From an uncultured Oscillospiraceae bacterium (GTDB lineage Bacteria; Bacillota; Clostridia; Oscillospirales; Oscillospiraceae): 34,692 nucleotides of DNA. Positions 1 to 7,425 of the stretch are shown piece after piece. The notes beneath the pieces are model-generated. The model searched no databases, was not told the DNA's origin, and saw only the letters and a program-made list of their open reading frames with translations. The stretch covers positions 1 through 34,692 of the forward strand of contig CANQBA010000043.1 in assembly GCA_947589545.1 (NCBI GenBank), read 5' to 3'. Numbering within the stretch: position 1 is the first letter of the stretch; every line of letters starts with the position of its first letter. The position numbers were made by a program, and so were the translations under genes.

Positions 1-1018
1 TGATTATGATATGGTATATCGCATCTATAGATTCCTGTGGCAATATGCCTGCAAGCTGTACTACGAAATCGGCATTTTGTTCGGTGCTGTACTCAAGCCG
101 GAAGACGTTGATCCCGTCAGGGACTTTTGTAACGATGTGCTTGAAATGTTCCCGAAGGAATACCATCTGGAGTCCTATGTGGATGAGATGAAAAGCATCC
201 ATGCGGCTCAACAGGCGGTCATAGCAGACGAAGCGGACACAAGCCTCCTTGCTCCGCTGTATTCGTGTAAACACGCTTCTTTGTCGTCCCTCAAACCCAC
301 AATTTCCCTCGTGGAAGACAGCTTGTACAGCAGCGCCATAGACGATGAGGATTATTCGTTCAAGAGTATCAAAGACAGGATAAGCGACGAAATCATAGCA
401 TTGTCGGATGGCAGGGAAATACTCCGTTATGTCGAAAGCGAGATTGGAACATTGACGGATCTGGGCATCTCGGGCAAATCCACTGATTCAGTGGCGTCCC
501 AGGTTTTGGCGTTCCTGAAGGAGCAGAAAGAGATATACAAGCAGAACATCAGCCAGTCCTTCGCGCCCATTTCATCGCCTCTTTCCCGTAGCGCCGGAAA
601 GACAATACCTGTGAAGCTGACCAAGTCGGACATGAATAAGAACAAGCAGAAAGCCCGAAAACGTTTCCTTCACTTCTCCGGGTACAATTTGCAAGACGAG
701 AAGATAATGAGTGACGAGAATTTCACCCGGCTGATGACGTACATAGAGTATCTCGTTGAGCATAACGCTACGCCTCCCAATGTTCAACAGATTCCAACGA
801 TAAACCTATCCAACGAACACATAGAGCATACCTTTTACCTGACGCACAAAGAGCTGTACACGATGCGTCCGACCCGAGACGAGTGGATAACCTTCATCAA
901 GGATGTGTTCTTCCAATTCCGAGACCGTGAATTTAGGACGATAAAATGTAAATGGCAAAAACCATCCACGTACGACAGGGACGTTCAGCAGATGGTGGCC
1001 CTGAGCAAAAAGAAGTAG
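1..1018 (+). CDS. unknown protein, possibly incomplete at the left edge
   Basis: I do not recognise this protein. The first ATG in the window is at 11 and gives 335 residues. The frame is also open back to base 1 (it reads D-Y-D before that Met), so the true start may lie outside the window. The product is soluble, mixed alpha/beta in look, with no signal peptide or membrane segment. Its C-terminal third has a run of basic and aromatic residues (around residues 205-235 and 280-330) and ends in Lys-Lys-Lys, which could suit nucleic-acid contact. It lies on the same strand as the excisionase-like genes but is separated from them by about 230 bases containing two strong hairpins, so it probably belongs to a separate transcript. 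Confidence 0.6.
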   Translation, partial: DYDMVYRIYRFLWQYACKLYYEIGILFGAVLKPEDVDPVRDFCNDVLEMFPKEYHLESYVDEMKSIHAAQQAVIADEADTSLLAPLYSCKHASLSSLKPTISLVEDSLYSSAIDDEDYSFKSIKDRISDEIIALSDGREILRYVESEIGTLTDLGISGKSTDSVASQVLAFLKEQKEIYKQNISQSFAPISSPLSRSAGKTIPVKLTKSDMNKNKQKARKRFLHFSGYNLQDEKIMSDENFTRLMTYIEYLVEHNATPPNVQQIPTINLSNEHIEHTFYLTHKELYTMRPTRDEWITFIKDVFFQFRDREFRTIKCKWQKPSTYDRDVQQMVALSKKK

Positions 1019-1098
1019 GTTACGGCGGTTATTATTTCTGTCACTGGCAGATTTTGAATATAAAAATATCTCCTGTAAATCAGTCAATTAGACGAGGT

Positions 1099-1136
1099 GA
1101 AAACGGTTATTTCGGTTACAAGAAATAACCGTTTTC
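1099..1136. terminator. 15-bp perfect inverted repeat, probable (bidirectional) terminator
   Basis: Arms 1099-1113 and 1122-1136 are exact reverse complements (GAAAACGGTTATTTC and its complement) around an 8-base loop. The + strand arm ends in TTTTC and the opposite strand ends likewise, so it could stop transcription in both directions after the first gene. Confidence 0.5.
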
Positions 1137-1165
1137 TCACTGTTTAGTAACGTCTGATTATTGTG

Positions 1166-1190
1166 CCACTATTCGAGGTTCGAGTAGTGG
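1166..1190. other. 11-bp hairpin upstream of the excisionase-like gene
   Basis: CCACTATTCGA (1166-1176) pairs with TCGAGTAGTGG (1180-1190) over a 3-base loop with one T-G wobble. It is followed by CTTTCTCGTT. It lies 60 bases before the start at 1251 and could be a terminator, an attenuator or an operator for the HTH proteins encoded next. Between 1191 and 1250 I see only a weak GCGGC/GCCGC pairing and no recognisable promoter. Confidence 0.4.
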
Positions 1191-1250
1191 CTTTCTCGTT
1201 CTGCGGCAAACCTGGAAGTCTTAGTACAAACGCCGCTAAAACGAGCAATT

Positions 1251-1619
1251 ATGGCAGCGAGTTTTAACACGAACGAACTTTCGTTCAACGATATGCCAAA
1301 AGCCTTGGCATATCTCGTCGACAAGGTCGACCGCCTCGAGTCGCTACTCGAAAAACAACAGCAGGCACCCGCGCCTGAACCCACCAGCAAGTGGATGGAC
1401 GTCAAGGAACTTCAGGCTTTCTTGCCAGACCATCCCGCCGCACCAACCGTTTATGGCTGGATTCGGAACGGTCTCATCCCCTATTACAAGAAAGGCAAGA
1501 AGCTCAGCTTCAAGCGTTCCGAAATTGAGGAATGGATGAATTCCGGTCGCCAGGACACTGATGCCGAGATGGCAGCAGCAGCCGAGGATTACGTCAACCG
1601 CAAACGTCTGGGAAAATGA
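1251..1619 (+). CDS. excisionase-type helix-turn-helix protein (HTH_17)
   Basis: This is a 122-residue protein. Residues 20-40 form a short charged, coiled-coil-like segment. A winged-HTH/MerR-like DNA-binding domain of the excisionase type follows at about 45-105: a WMDVKELQAFL first helix, then TVYGWIRNGLIPYYKKGKKLSFKRSEIEEWM, the usual 'turn into wing' sequence of Bacteroidota Xis-like HTH_17 proteins. Such proteins bend DNA for recombinases or control mobile-element genes. Its stop overlaps the start of the next gene by 4 bases (ATGA), so the two are translationally coupled. No integrase is seen in the window, so any partner recombinase must lie outside it. The family call is by motif; the specific role is inferred. 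Confidence 0.75.
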   Translation: MAASFNTNELSFNDMPKALAYLVDKVDRLESLLEKQQQAPAPEPTSKWMDVKELQAFLPDHPAAPTVYGWIRNGLIPYYKKGKKLSFKRSEIEEWMNSGRQDTDAEMAAAAEDYVNRKRLGK

Positions 1620-1996
1620 GCGAGCCCAAGAAGATTGGGGACATCATGGTTGCGATAGCAGCCGACCCCACAGACGATTTCGCTAAGGTGTTACGCCAGT
1701 GCCCCTTCATCCAGGAAGAACTGCTCAAGCGCAAGATCATCAGCATTAATGACCTGACCGACGAGCAACTCGATATCCTCTACGACCGGGCCTTTCTCGA
1801 GGATTGGATCGATGGCCAGATGGTGATGCAGAAACTGCACATCAGCGCCCGTACCCTCCAGACACTTAGGTCCAACGGCACCATCCCCTACACCAAGATT
1901 GGTCACAAAATCTGGTATCTCAAGCGCGACCTGGAGCGTGTTCTCCGCAACAACTATGTAATGTTTAACATACGCGAGCGTTATGGAGAACAGTAA
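1616..1996 (+). CDS. second small HTH (excisionase-like) protein
   Basis: This is a 126-residue protein. The N-terminal half (1-60) is helical and acidic and I do not recognise it. The C-terminal half (about 65-115) has the same HTH/wing layout as the preceding gene: a Met-Gln-Lys-Leu-His-Ile-Ser turn, RTLQTLRSNGTIPYTKIG as recognition helix plus wing, then WYLKRDLERVL. It therefore looks like a MerR/Xis-type DNA-binding protein. It starts inside the stop of the upstream gene (ATGA) and overlaps the next gene by 14 bases, so genes 1251-4717 form one operon. It may be a regulator or directionality factor of the mobile element. Confidence 0.7.
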   Translation: MSEPKKIGDIMVAIAADPTDDFAKVLRQCPFIQEELLKRKIISINDLTDEQLDILYDRAFLEDWIDGQMVMQKLHISARTLQTLRSNGTIPYTKIGHKIWYLKRDLERVLRNNYVMFNIRERYGEQ

Positions 1997-2957
1997 ACTG
2001 ACACGCGAGGCTGTCCTCGCCAAAACCCACTACGGGCTGGGTATCTACGCTCACATCCTCCGGATTTACTATCCCGGAGAAGTCGTTCTCAAAGTCGTCG
2101 GACGTGATTGCGGGCTTACCCGCAATCCGTTCAACGGCGACAAGCCTACACTCCACGTATGGCTACACAAGGAAGTTCCCGGCAAAGCGATGTCTGCCGA
2201 ATGGGCCTTGCATAAAGACCTTGACGGTGCCATTCCTGAAGGCAACGCATTTGATTTCGCCGAGTTGCACTACCATCAGACCGGTAACGAACTGCTGGAT
2301 ACGCTCAACCAGGAGATGTTCTTGCATATCGGCGAGGAACGCAGTTTCTACTCCGTCCGGAAATATGCACAGCTGAAAGATCTGCCCACGGAGGTGCCTA
2401 AGGAAGAGACCATATCCATCCGGCCTTTCTCCTTCTTCCGTGCGCCCATACAGAATCTCAAGCCGTGTCGTACCGCCAACGTGGTGGACAGCTACAAGTA
2501 CATCACCAGCGATTACGCCAGGGATCGAACCGAACGGCTCCGCGCCATGACTGACAAGAAGGCCGCTAAGCGCTTCAAGTCAACAGCATTCGACTATGCC
2601 ACCTTCTCCGGCACGTTTGCTACCCGCAACGACAGGGATCTGGTAGCGCACTCCGGGTTGATATGCATCGACTTTGATCACGTGACTGACCTTGAGGGAT
2701 TGTTCCAGCGTTTGCTGCAGGACGAGTACTTTGAGACCCAATTATTGTTCCGTAGCCCTTCCGGAGACGGCTTGAAGTGGGTGATACCCATTGACATTAC
2801 GGAAGGCACCCATAAGAGCTTCTACGAGTCAATAGCGGCCTATGTCGCCTACACTTACCGGATTGACGTGGACATCAACTGCAGCAACGTATCACGTGCC
2901 TGCTATCTTCCGTTCGATCCCGACGCGTACATCTATCCAAAACTCCTTAAAAAATGA
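1983..2957 (+). CDS. VirE_N / BT4734-type primase-like protein
   Basis: This is a 324-residue protein. Residues 1-120 are a domain I cannot name. Residues about 145-320 match the VirE N-terminal / BT4734-like family found with DUF3987 proteins in Bacteroidota mobile elements. Three signatures are visible: the paired acids of I-D230-F-D232 after a hydrophobic strand, a SPSGDGLKWVIPI segment, and NVSRACYLPFDPD near the end. These correspond to the DxD, sxH-like and final-acid positions of primase-polymerase (AEP) folds, so a role in replication priming of the element is likely. The gene overlaps its upstream neighbour by 14 bases and the downstream DUF3987 gene by 4 bases. Together with that gene it probably forms a primase-helicase pair. 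No polymerase activity can be proved from sequence alone. Confidence 0.8.
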   Translation: MENSKLTREAVLAKTHYGLGIYAHILRIYYPGEVVLKVVGRDCGLTRNPFNGDKPTLHVWLHKEVPGKAMSAEWALHKDLDGAIPEGNAFDFAELHYHQTGNELLDTLNQEMFLHIGEERSFYSVRKYAQLKDLPTEVPKEETISIRPFSFFRAPIQNLKPCRTANVVDSYKYITSDYARDRTERLRAMTDKKAAKRFKSTAFDYATFSGTFATRNDRDLVAHSGLICIDFDHVTDLEGLFQRLLQDEYFETQLLFRSPSGDGLKWVIPIDITEGTHKSFYESIAAYVAYTYRIDVDINCSNVSRACYLPFDPDAYIYPKLLKK

Positions 2958-4717
2958 CCAAGAAGAAATTCAACTTAACTGAGTGGACTCCCCAGCCTCA
3001 GCAGAGGGAGTCCGCTCCTTCAGTACCGGTCGCTGTTCCGCAGAACCTTCAGGATAGCGACATTGAAATCGTCACCCAGCGCATCGAGGCGGCTTGCATC
3101 GATATTACCGCCAACTACCAGGACTGGCTGGATCTCGGCTTCGCCCTTGCCGGAGAGTTGGGCGAGGCTGGACGTTCCTATTTCCAGCGCCTTAGCCGCT
3201 TCTATCCCGGTTATGACGAGCATGAAGCCGATAAAAAGTTCTCCTCCTGCATGGCTACAGGAAGCGGAAAGGTAAACATCAGCACTTTCTTCCACCTGGC
3301 TCAACAGGCTGGTGTATCCGTATCAATCAAGCGCCAATCCGTCACACCTCCGCCAACTCCGCCAGTGGCGAAAATGGCGGTTGCGGCAGAAGACCCGCCA
3401 GAGCCAATGCCCACATTCTCCGATCTTGTGAAAGGTGACCTCCCGGATTTCCTTCAGCGCATCGTATCCTTCTCCAACTCGGCAATGGATGCAGACCTGT
3501 TGATTCTGGGCACTGTCACGGCAATATCGGCGTGCCTGCCGAACTTCTCTGGTGTATATGATCGCAGGCGCGTGTACGCGAACCTTTATTTATTCGTGAC
3601 AGCTCAGGCGTCTGCTGGTAAAGGTCGCCTCTCCCTCTGCAAAAACATCATAATGCCCATTCACGAGAAACTCCGTGAGGAATACTCTCGGCTCAAGGCA
3701 ACCTACGACGAGGAGATGACAGCGTTTCTCAAGAGCAGCCGCAAGGAGGGGTTGTCCCGTCCCAAGGAAGTTGCGATGAAGACGCTCATCATGCCGGCGA
3801 ATAGCAGTGCCACAGCCATGTGCCAGACGCTTGACGATAACGACGGTGTGGGCCTGATGTTTGAAACCGAGGGCGACACGCTCGCAACCACGTTCAAGTC
3901 AGAGCACGGCAACTATTCTGATACGCTTCGCAAAGCGTTCCACCACGAATCCATCAGCTACAACCGGCGCAAGGACCGGGAGTTCGTCGAGCTGAAGATA
4001 CCCCGCCTTTCCGCTGTTCTGTCCGGCACTCCGCGTCAGGTGCTGAGCCTGATCCCGGATGCCGAAAACGGTCTTTTCAGCAGGTTTATCTTCTATTCCA
4101 TCGACGTAGCCCTGGTATGGAACGATGTCTTCGCCAGTTCTTCTGACAAGACGATGGAGGAATGTTTTGACGAGCTGGGCAAACGGTTCGACTACCTCTA
4201 TACACAGATGCAGGCAGCCGAGCCTATGACCTTCCGCTTCACAACGCCTCAGGAGCAAGAATTCAATGATTTCTTCCGCTCCGTCCAGACGGAGTACGCC
4301 CAGCTCTACGGCCTTGACATTGTCGGTTCTATCCGCCGTCTCGGGTTGATCACCTACCGTATCGCGATGGTCATGACGGCGCTGCGCTTCATGGAGAACG
4401 TGCCCATGCAGCAGATTGTCTTCTGCTCCGAGACCGACTTCCAGAACGCATTGTCGATGGTTCAGGTCCTTCTCAGACATACGGCGAAAGTATTCGAGTC
4501 CCTGCCTACCTCGGCGGCGGTATCCGCTCTCTCGGAAAAGACGGAAGCTAAGCAGGCATTCTACGACCAGTTGCCGCCAGATTTCAGTCGGGAGACCTAC
4601 CTCTCCCTGGCACAGAAACTCAATATCCCTCAGCGATCAGCCGAACGATACATACAGACCTTTTGTAAAGAAGGAAAACTGGTCCGAGCGTTCCACGGTC
4701 AGTATCGCAAGCCCTGA
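2954..4717 (+). CDS. PriCT-2 / DUF3987 primase-helicase-like ATPase
   Basis: This is a 587-residue protein. Residues about 35-125 fit the primase C-terminal helper domain PriCT-2 (DWLDLGFALAGELGEAGRSYF...). A Pro/Ala-rich linker follows at about 130-160. A DUF3987 ATPase module then begins: Walker-A-like ASAGKGR near residue 220, followed by the family's SATAMCQTLDDN and MFETEGDT segments. The extreme C-terminus (about 550-585) looks like a small winged helix (SLAQKLNIPQRSAERYIQTF). The family is typical of Bacteroidota integrative elements and is thought to be a replicative helicase/primase partner. The linker DNA carries a 20-base motif (3351-3370) seen again after the Piwi gene. The gene ends in a hairpin terminator, separating it from the defence operon. 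Confidence 0.82.
   Translation: MTKKKFNLTEWTPQPQQRESAPSVPVAVPQNLQDSDIEIVTQRIEAACIDITANYQDWLDLGFALAGELGEAGRSYFQRLSRFYPGYDEHEADKKFSSCMATGSGKVNISTFFHLAQQAGVSVSIKRQSVTPPPTPPVAKMAVAAEDPPEPMPTFSDLVKGDLPDFLQRIVSFSNSAMDADLLILGTVTAISACLPNFSGVYDRRRVYANLYLFVTAQASAGKGRLSLCKNIIMPIHEKLREEYSRLKATYDEEMTAFLKSSRKEGLSRPKEVAMKTLIMPANSSATAMCQTLDDNDGVGLMFETEGDTLATTFKSEHGNYSDTLRKAFHHESISYNRRKDREFVELKIPRLSAVLSGTPRQVLSLIPDAENGLFSRFIFYSIDVALVWNDVFASSSDKTMEECFDELGKRFDYLYTQMQAAEPMTFRFTTPQEQEFNDFFRSVQTEYAQLYGLDIVGSIRRLGLITYRIAMVMTALRFMENVPMQQIVFCSETDFQNALSMVQVLLRHTAKVFESLPTSAAVSALSEKTEAKQAFYDQLPPDFSRETYLSLAQKLNIPQRSAERYIQTFCKEGKLVRAFHGQYRKP
3351..3370. repeat. 20-nt palindrome-containing motif, copy 1
   Basis: CGCCAACTCCGCCAGTGGCG matches 19 of 20 bases of 19814-19833 (T instead of C at position 7). 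In both places another CGCCAAT lies just upstream. This copy is inside the Pro-rich linker of the DUF3987 gene; the other follows the Piwi gene. It may be a small dispersed palindromic repeat or a recombination scar. Confidence 0.5.
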
Positions 4718-4723
4718 TGATAG

Positions 4724-4755
4724 GCGCCGCCACTCCGGCGGGGCTTATTTTTTAC
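4724..4755 (+). terminator. intrinsic terminator after the DUF3987 gene
   Basis: CCGCC (4727-4731) pairs with GGCGG (4737-4741), with an extra GC pair outside a G-G mismatch. A TTATTTTTT tract follows. It lies 6 bases after the DUF3987 stop and closes the replication operon. The AT-rich bases 4756-4798 hold nothing else I can name. Confidence 0.75.
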
Positions 4756-4798
4756 AAATAAATAAACTCGTAATTTCTATAAAAATAAAATCACAGAA

Positions 4799-4829
4799 TT
4801 TGTAAAATCAAAATATTTACCTATATTTG
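4799..4829 (+). promoter_or_regulatory. Bacteroidota sigma-70-type promoter of the BREX-Piwi operon
   Basis: TTTG at 4799-4802 and TATATTTG at 4822-4829 are separated by exactly 19 bases, an exact fit to the Bacteroidota -33/-7 consensus (TTTG, 19-21 bases, TAnnTTTG). Transcription would begin near 4836, leaving a short leader of about 17 bases before the ATG at 4853. This and the unit at 29050-29080 are the only exact matches I found. Confidence 0.78.
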
Positions 4830-4852
4830 TCATCAGTTATAAATGGATTTTT

Positions 4853-7405
4853 ATGTTCAAGATTGTCTGGGATAGACCACATAATGGAGTGATACTCACG
4901 ATGTCATCGGCAGGAGACGCCCTCGGTATTGCACCAAGGCCAGTTTTTTACGAAGAGCTGGATCTTCTTGGGTTAAATCATATGGGCTGGGTCTATCCCC
5001 ACTCTGATGCTCCCCTTCTCTGGGCTTGTGATAGGCGTTACTTCTATTGTGGCGTGCTCGTGATGGAAGTGAAAGGCGGTAATTTGTTTGACGCCCCTGA
5101 AGTTGTTATTACGCCAGAGGGGAAGAATATCATATTAACACCTATCGACGTATACTCTCTATGCGATAAGAACTCGGATACCATGTTTCTTATCGAGCAC
5201 GAGGCAATGGAGTTCATTAATGGGACATTCAGGCAATATAAAGGAATTACGAAGGCCTCACAAATTAATCCCGATATAGATTTCCAAGCCCTCGCAGCTC
5301 GATTAGAAAAGAAAACTGGAGAGAAACAAGTAGTTGTAAAGGAGTCATGTGACAGTTTTGACATAATGCCCGAAAGTGAAGCGAATGCTCAAGGGAAAGG
5401 AGCAGTTCTAACCAACAGAATCGATTTGGTTATTGCTTCTTTCTCTGGCGGAAAAGATTCACAAGTAGTATTGGATCTTGTTAGTCGCGTCATTCCCAGC
5501 ACAGAGTTTAAGGTAATTTACTCTGATACGGGATACGAGCTTCCCTCTTCGTTGGAGCTATATGATCGCGTTAAAGATTATTACTCTGCTATCTACCCTG
5601 CGCTCGCTTTTCATAAAGCTCAGAATCACCAGCCAGTCCTCTATTATTGGGATGAAATGGATTCACCGAGCAAGATTCATCGTTGGTGTTGCTCGGTCAT
5701 GAAGACAGCTCCTTTGTATAGGCTTCTTAAGGATCTAAACGGGACTGGTCGCCAGCCTCACGTTTTAGCTTTTGAGGGTGTCCGTGCGGAAGAGAGTTCC
5801 ACTCGTTCACAGTATGCACGTATTGGTAAAGGTGTAAAGCATTCTAATGTAGTCAATGCAAGGCCCATCTTTGAATGGAATGTCACAGAAGTATGGTTAT
5901 ACATATTGTCTCATCAACTACCATTGAATGCTGCATATCGTAAGGGACTGTGTCGAGTGGGTTGTGTCATTTGTCCTCTAAGTTCAGAACTCGGAGACTG
6001 CCTTGACTATCGTCTATTCAAAGATACTGCACAGCCGTTTGTTGATAAGCTCCGTGAGAATGCAAAGAAATCGGGAATTCGGAATATTGATGAATACTTG
6101 AAGCTTCGGAAGTGGAAGGTCCGCGCCGGAGGAAATAGACACGACAATTCTTCTATGGTTCAGTATTCCAATCAAGCAACGGACTTTAGGGCTCGCATTT
6201 ACGATCCGCGCGAGAACATTCTTGAATGGCTTAAGGTGTTGGGCCCTTTCCGATACTCAAAAATTGAGAATGAGATAAAAGGTGATATCAAGTATGGCAA
6301 TCAGATATATAAGCTACAACTCACCTTCCTCACAAATGACAACAATGACGAGATTATCGACATTATTTCCTTCAACGCAGTGACTGATGTCTTTTTTGTT
6401 GGCCATTTAAAGCGTGTTCTTAACAAGGTAACATATTGTGTTCACTGCGAAGTGTGTGAAGTAGAGTGTCGTGCAGGCGCTCTTTGTGTTGTTCCCATCG
6501 TCAAAATTGATGAGAAAAAGTGTGTTCATTGTCATATGTGTCTTGATTTTAAAGATAATGGTTGCGTTACAGCAAACTCCCTTAAGCAAACAGAAGGTAG
6601 TAAAGTATACACAAATATGGAAAACAAGAAGTATCCTATCAACCGTTACAATACGTTCGGTCTGAGGGAAATGTGGCTCAAGTACTATTTCGCCAACTAT
6701 GAAACGTATTTCGAGAATGATGACCATCAGCTGAATGTTAAGAAGCAACTTCCAATTTTCAAAAAATGGATTATTGATGCCGGTGTTCTTCAATCAGGGA
6801 AAGATCTGCCGACTGAGTCGGGAAGGATGATGGCTGATAGGTATGTTGATTTCAGGCTTCCCGTCTGGGAAATACTTTGGATTAATCTCTGCAACGATAC
6901 CGATTTATGCTCTTGGTATATCTCTAACATAGACTTCATCAGGCCTTACTCTCGAGATGAAATTGATATTCTTCTTGGAGAGGCGTTCCCTCAATATACT
7001 TCAACAGTTCGAGAGAATACGATGAAAGCATTTCAAAACACACTAAAAGAGAGTCCCATCGGCAATGAGCTCCAACAAGGCGTTATTATGAAGACCGGGA
7101 ACAAAGTGTCGATTGCAAGGCATGAATATGCGGATTTATCTCTTGTTGCTGCCGCTTATTCACTCTTTAGATATGCCGAATCCAAGGAGACGAAGTCTCT
7201 AACGGTCTCCGAGTTCTATGCAGAAGGTCAAGAAGAGGGTATTTACCGCCAATTTGGCATTGAACGTCCTGTTCTTGAGCGACTCCTTCGCACATTACAA
7301 GAAGAAAGGAATCATGTCCTTAACGTACAACTCAATTTGGGCCTCGACAACATTAATTTACGTGAGGACATCTCTTCTGCCGATATTATTAAGATGATGC
7401 TTTAA
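4853..7405 (+). CDS. brxP: BrxP: PAPS-reductase-like (PP-loop) protein of type 4 BREX
   Basis: This is an 850-residue protein. Residues 1-185 are an N-terminal domain of unknown function. A PP-loop ATP pyrophosphatase/PAPS-reductase domain follows: SGGKDS at 198-203, the YSDTGYELP strand, RWCCSVMK near 277-284 and GCVICPL near 370-376. A ferredoxin-like insert has C529-x2-C532-x2-C535-x3-C539 and C557-x2-C560-x2-C563...C571, enough for two 4Fe-4S clusters. The C-terminal region (about 610-850) resembles DUF4007 proteins (LPTESGRMMADR followed by an aromatic-rich WEILWINL helix); this last match is tentative. BrxP defines type 4 BREX, which has no methyltransferase. A sulfur-transfer (phosphorothioate-like) DNA mark is inferred from similarity to DndC-type proteins. 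The gene is visibly more AT-rich than brxC-brxL, although it is first in the same operon. Confidence 0.88.
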   Translation: MFKIVWDRPHNGVILTMSSAGDALGIAPRPVFYEELDLLGLNHMGWVYPHSDAPLLWACDRRYFYCGVLVMEVKGGNLFDAPEVVITPEGKNIILTPIDVYSLCDKNSDTMFLIEHEAMEFINGTFRQYKGITKASQINPDIDFQALAARLEKKTGEKQVVVKESCDSFDIMPESEANAQGKGAVLTNRIDLVIASFSGGKDSQVVLDLVSRVIPSTEFKVIYSDTGYELPSSLELYDRVKDYYSAIYPALAFHKAQNHQPVLYYWDEMDSPSKIHRWCCSVMKTAPLYRLLKDLNGTGRQPHVLAFEGVRAEESSTRSQYARIGKGVKHSNVVNARPIFEWNVTEVWLYILSHQLPLNAAYRKGLCRVGCVICPLSSELGDCLDYRLFKDTAQPFVDKLRENAKKSGIRNIDEYLKLRKWKVRAGGNRHDNSSMVQYSNQATDFRARIYDPRENILEWLKVLGPFRYSKIENEIKGDIKYGNQIYKLQLTFLTNDNNDEIIDIISFNAVTDVFFVGHLKRVLNKVTYCVHCEVCEVECRAGALCVVPIVKIDEKKCVHCHMCLDFKDNGCVTANSLKQTEGSKVYTNMENKKYPINRYNTFGLREMWLKYYFANYETYFENDDHQLNVKKQLPIFKKWIIDAGVLQSGKDLPTESGRMMADRYVDFRLPVWEILWINLCNDTDLCSWYISNIDFIRPYSRDEIDILLGEAFPQYTSTVRENTMKAFQNTLKESPIGNELQQGVIMKTGNKVSIARHEYADLSLVAAAYSLFRYAESKETKSLTVSEFYAEGQEEGIYRQFGIERPVLERLLRTLQEERNHVLNVQLNLGLDNINLREDISSADIIKMML

Positions 7406-7425
7406 TCACCCAGATACACGAAACT

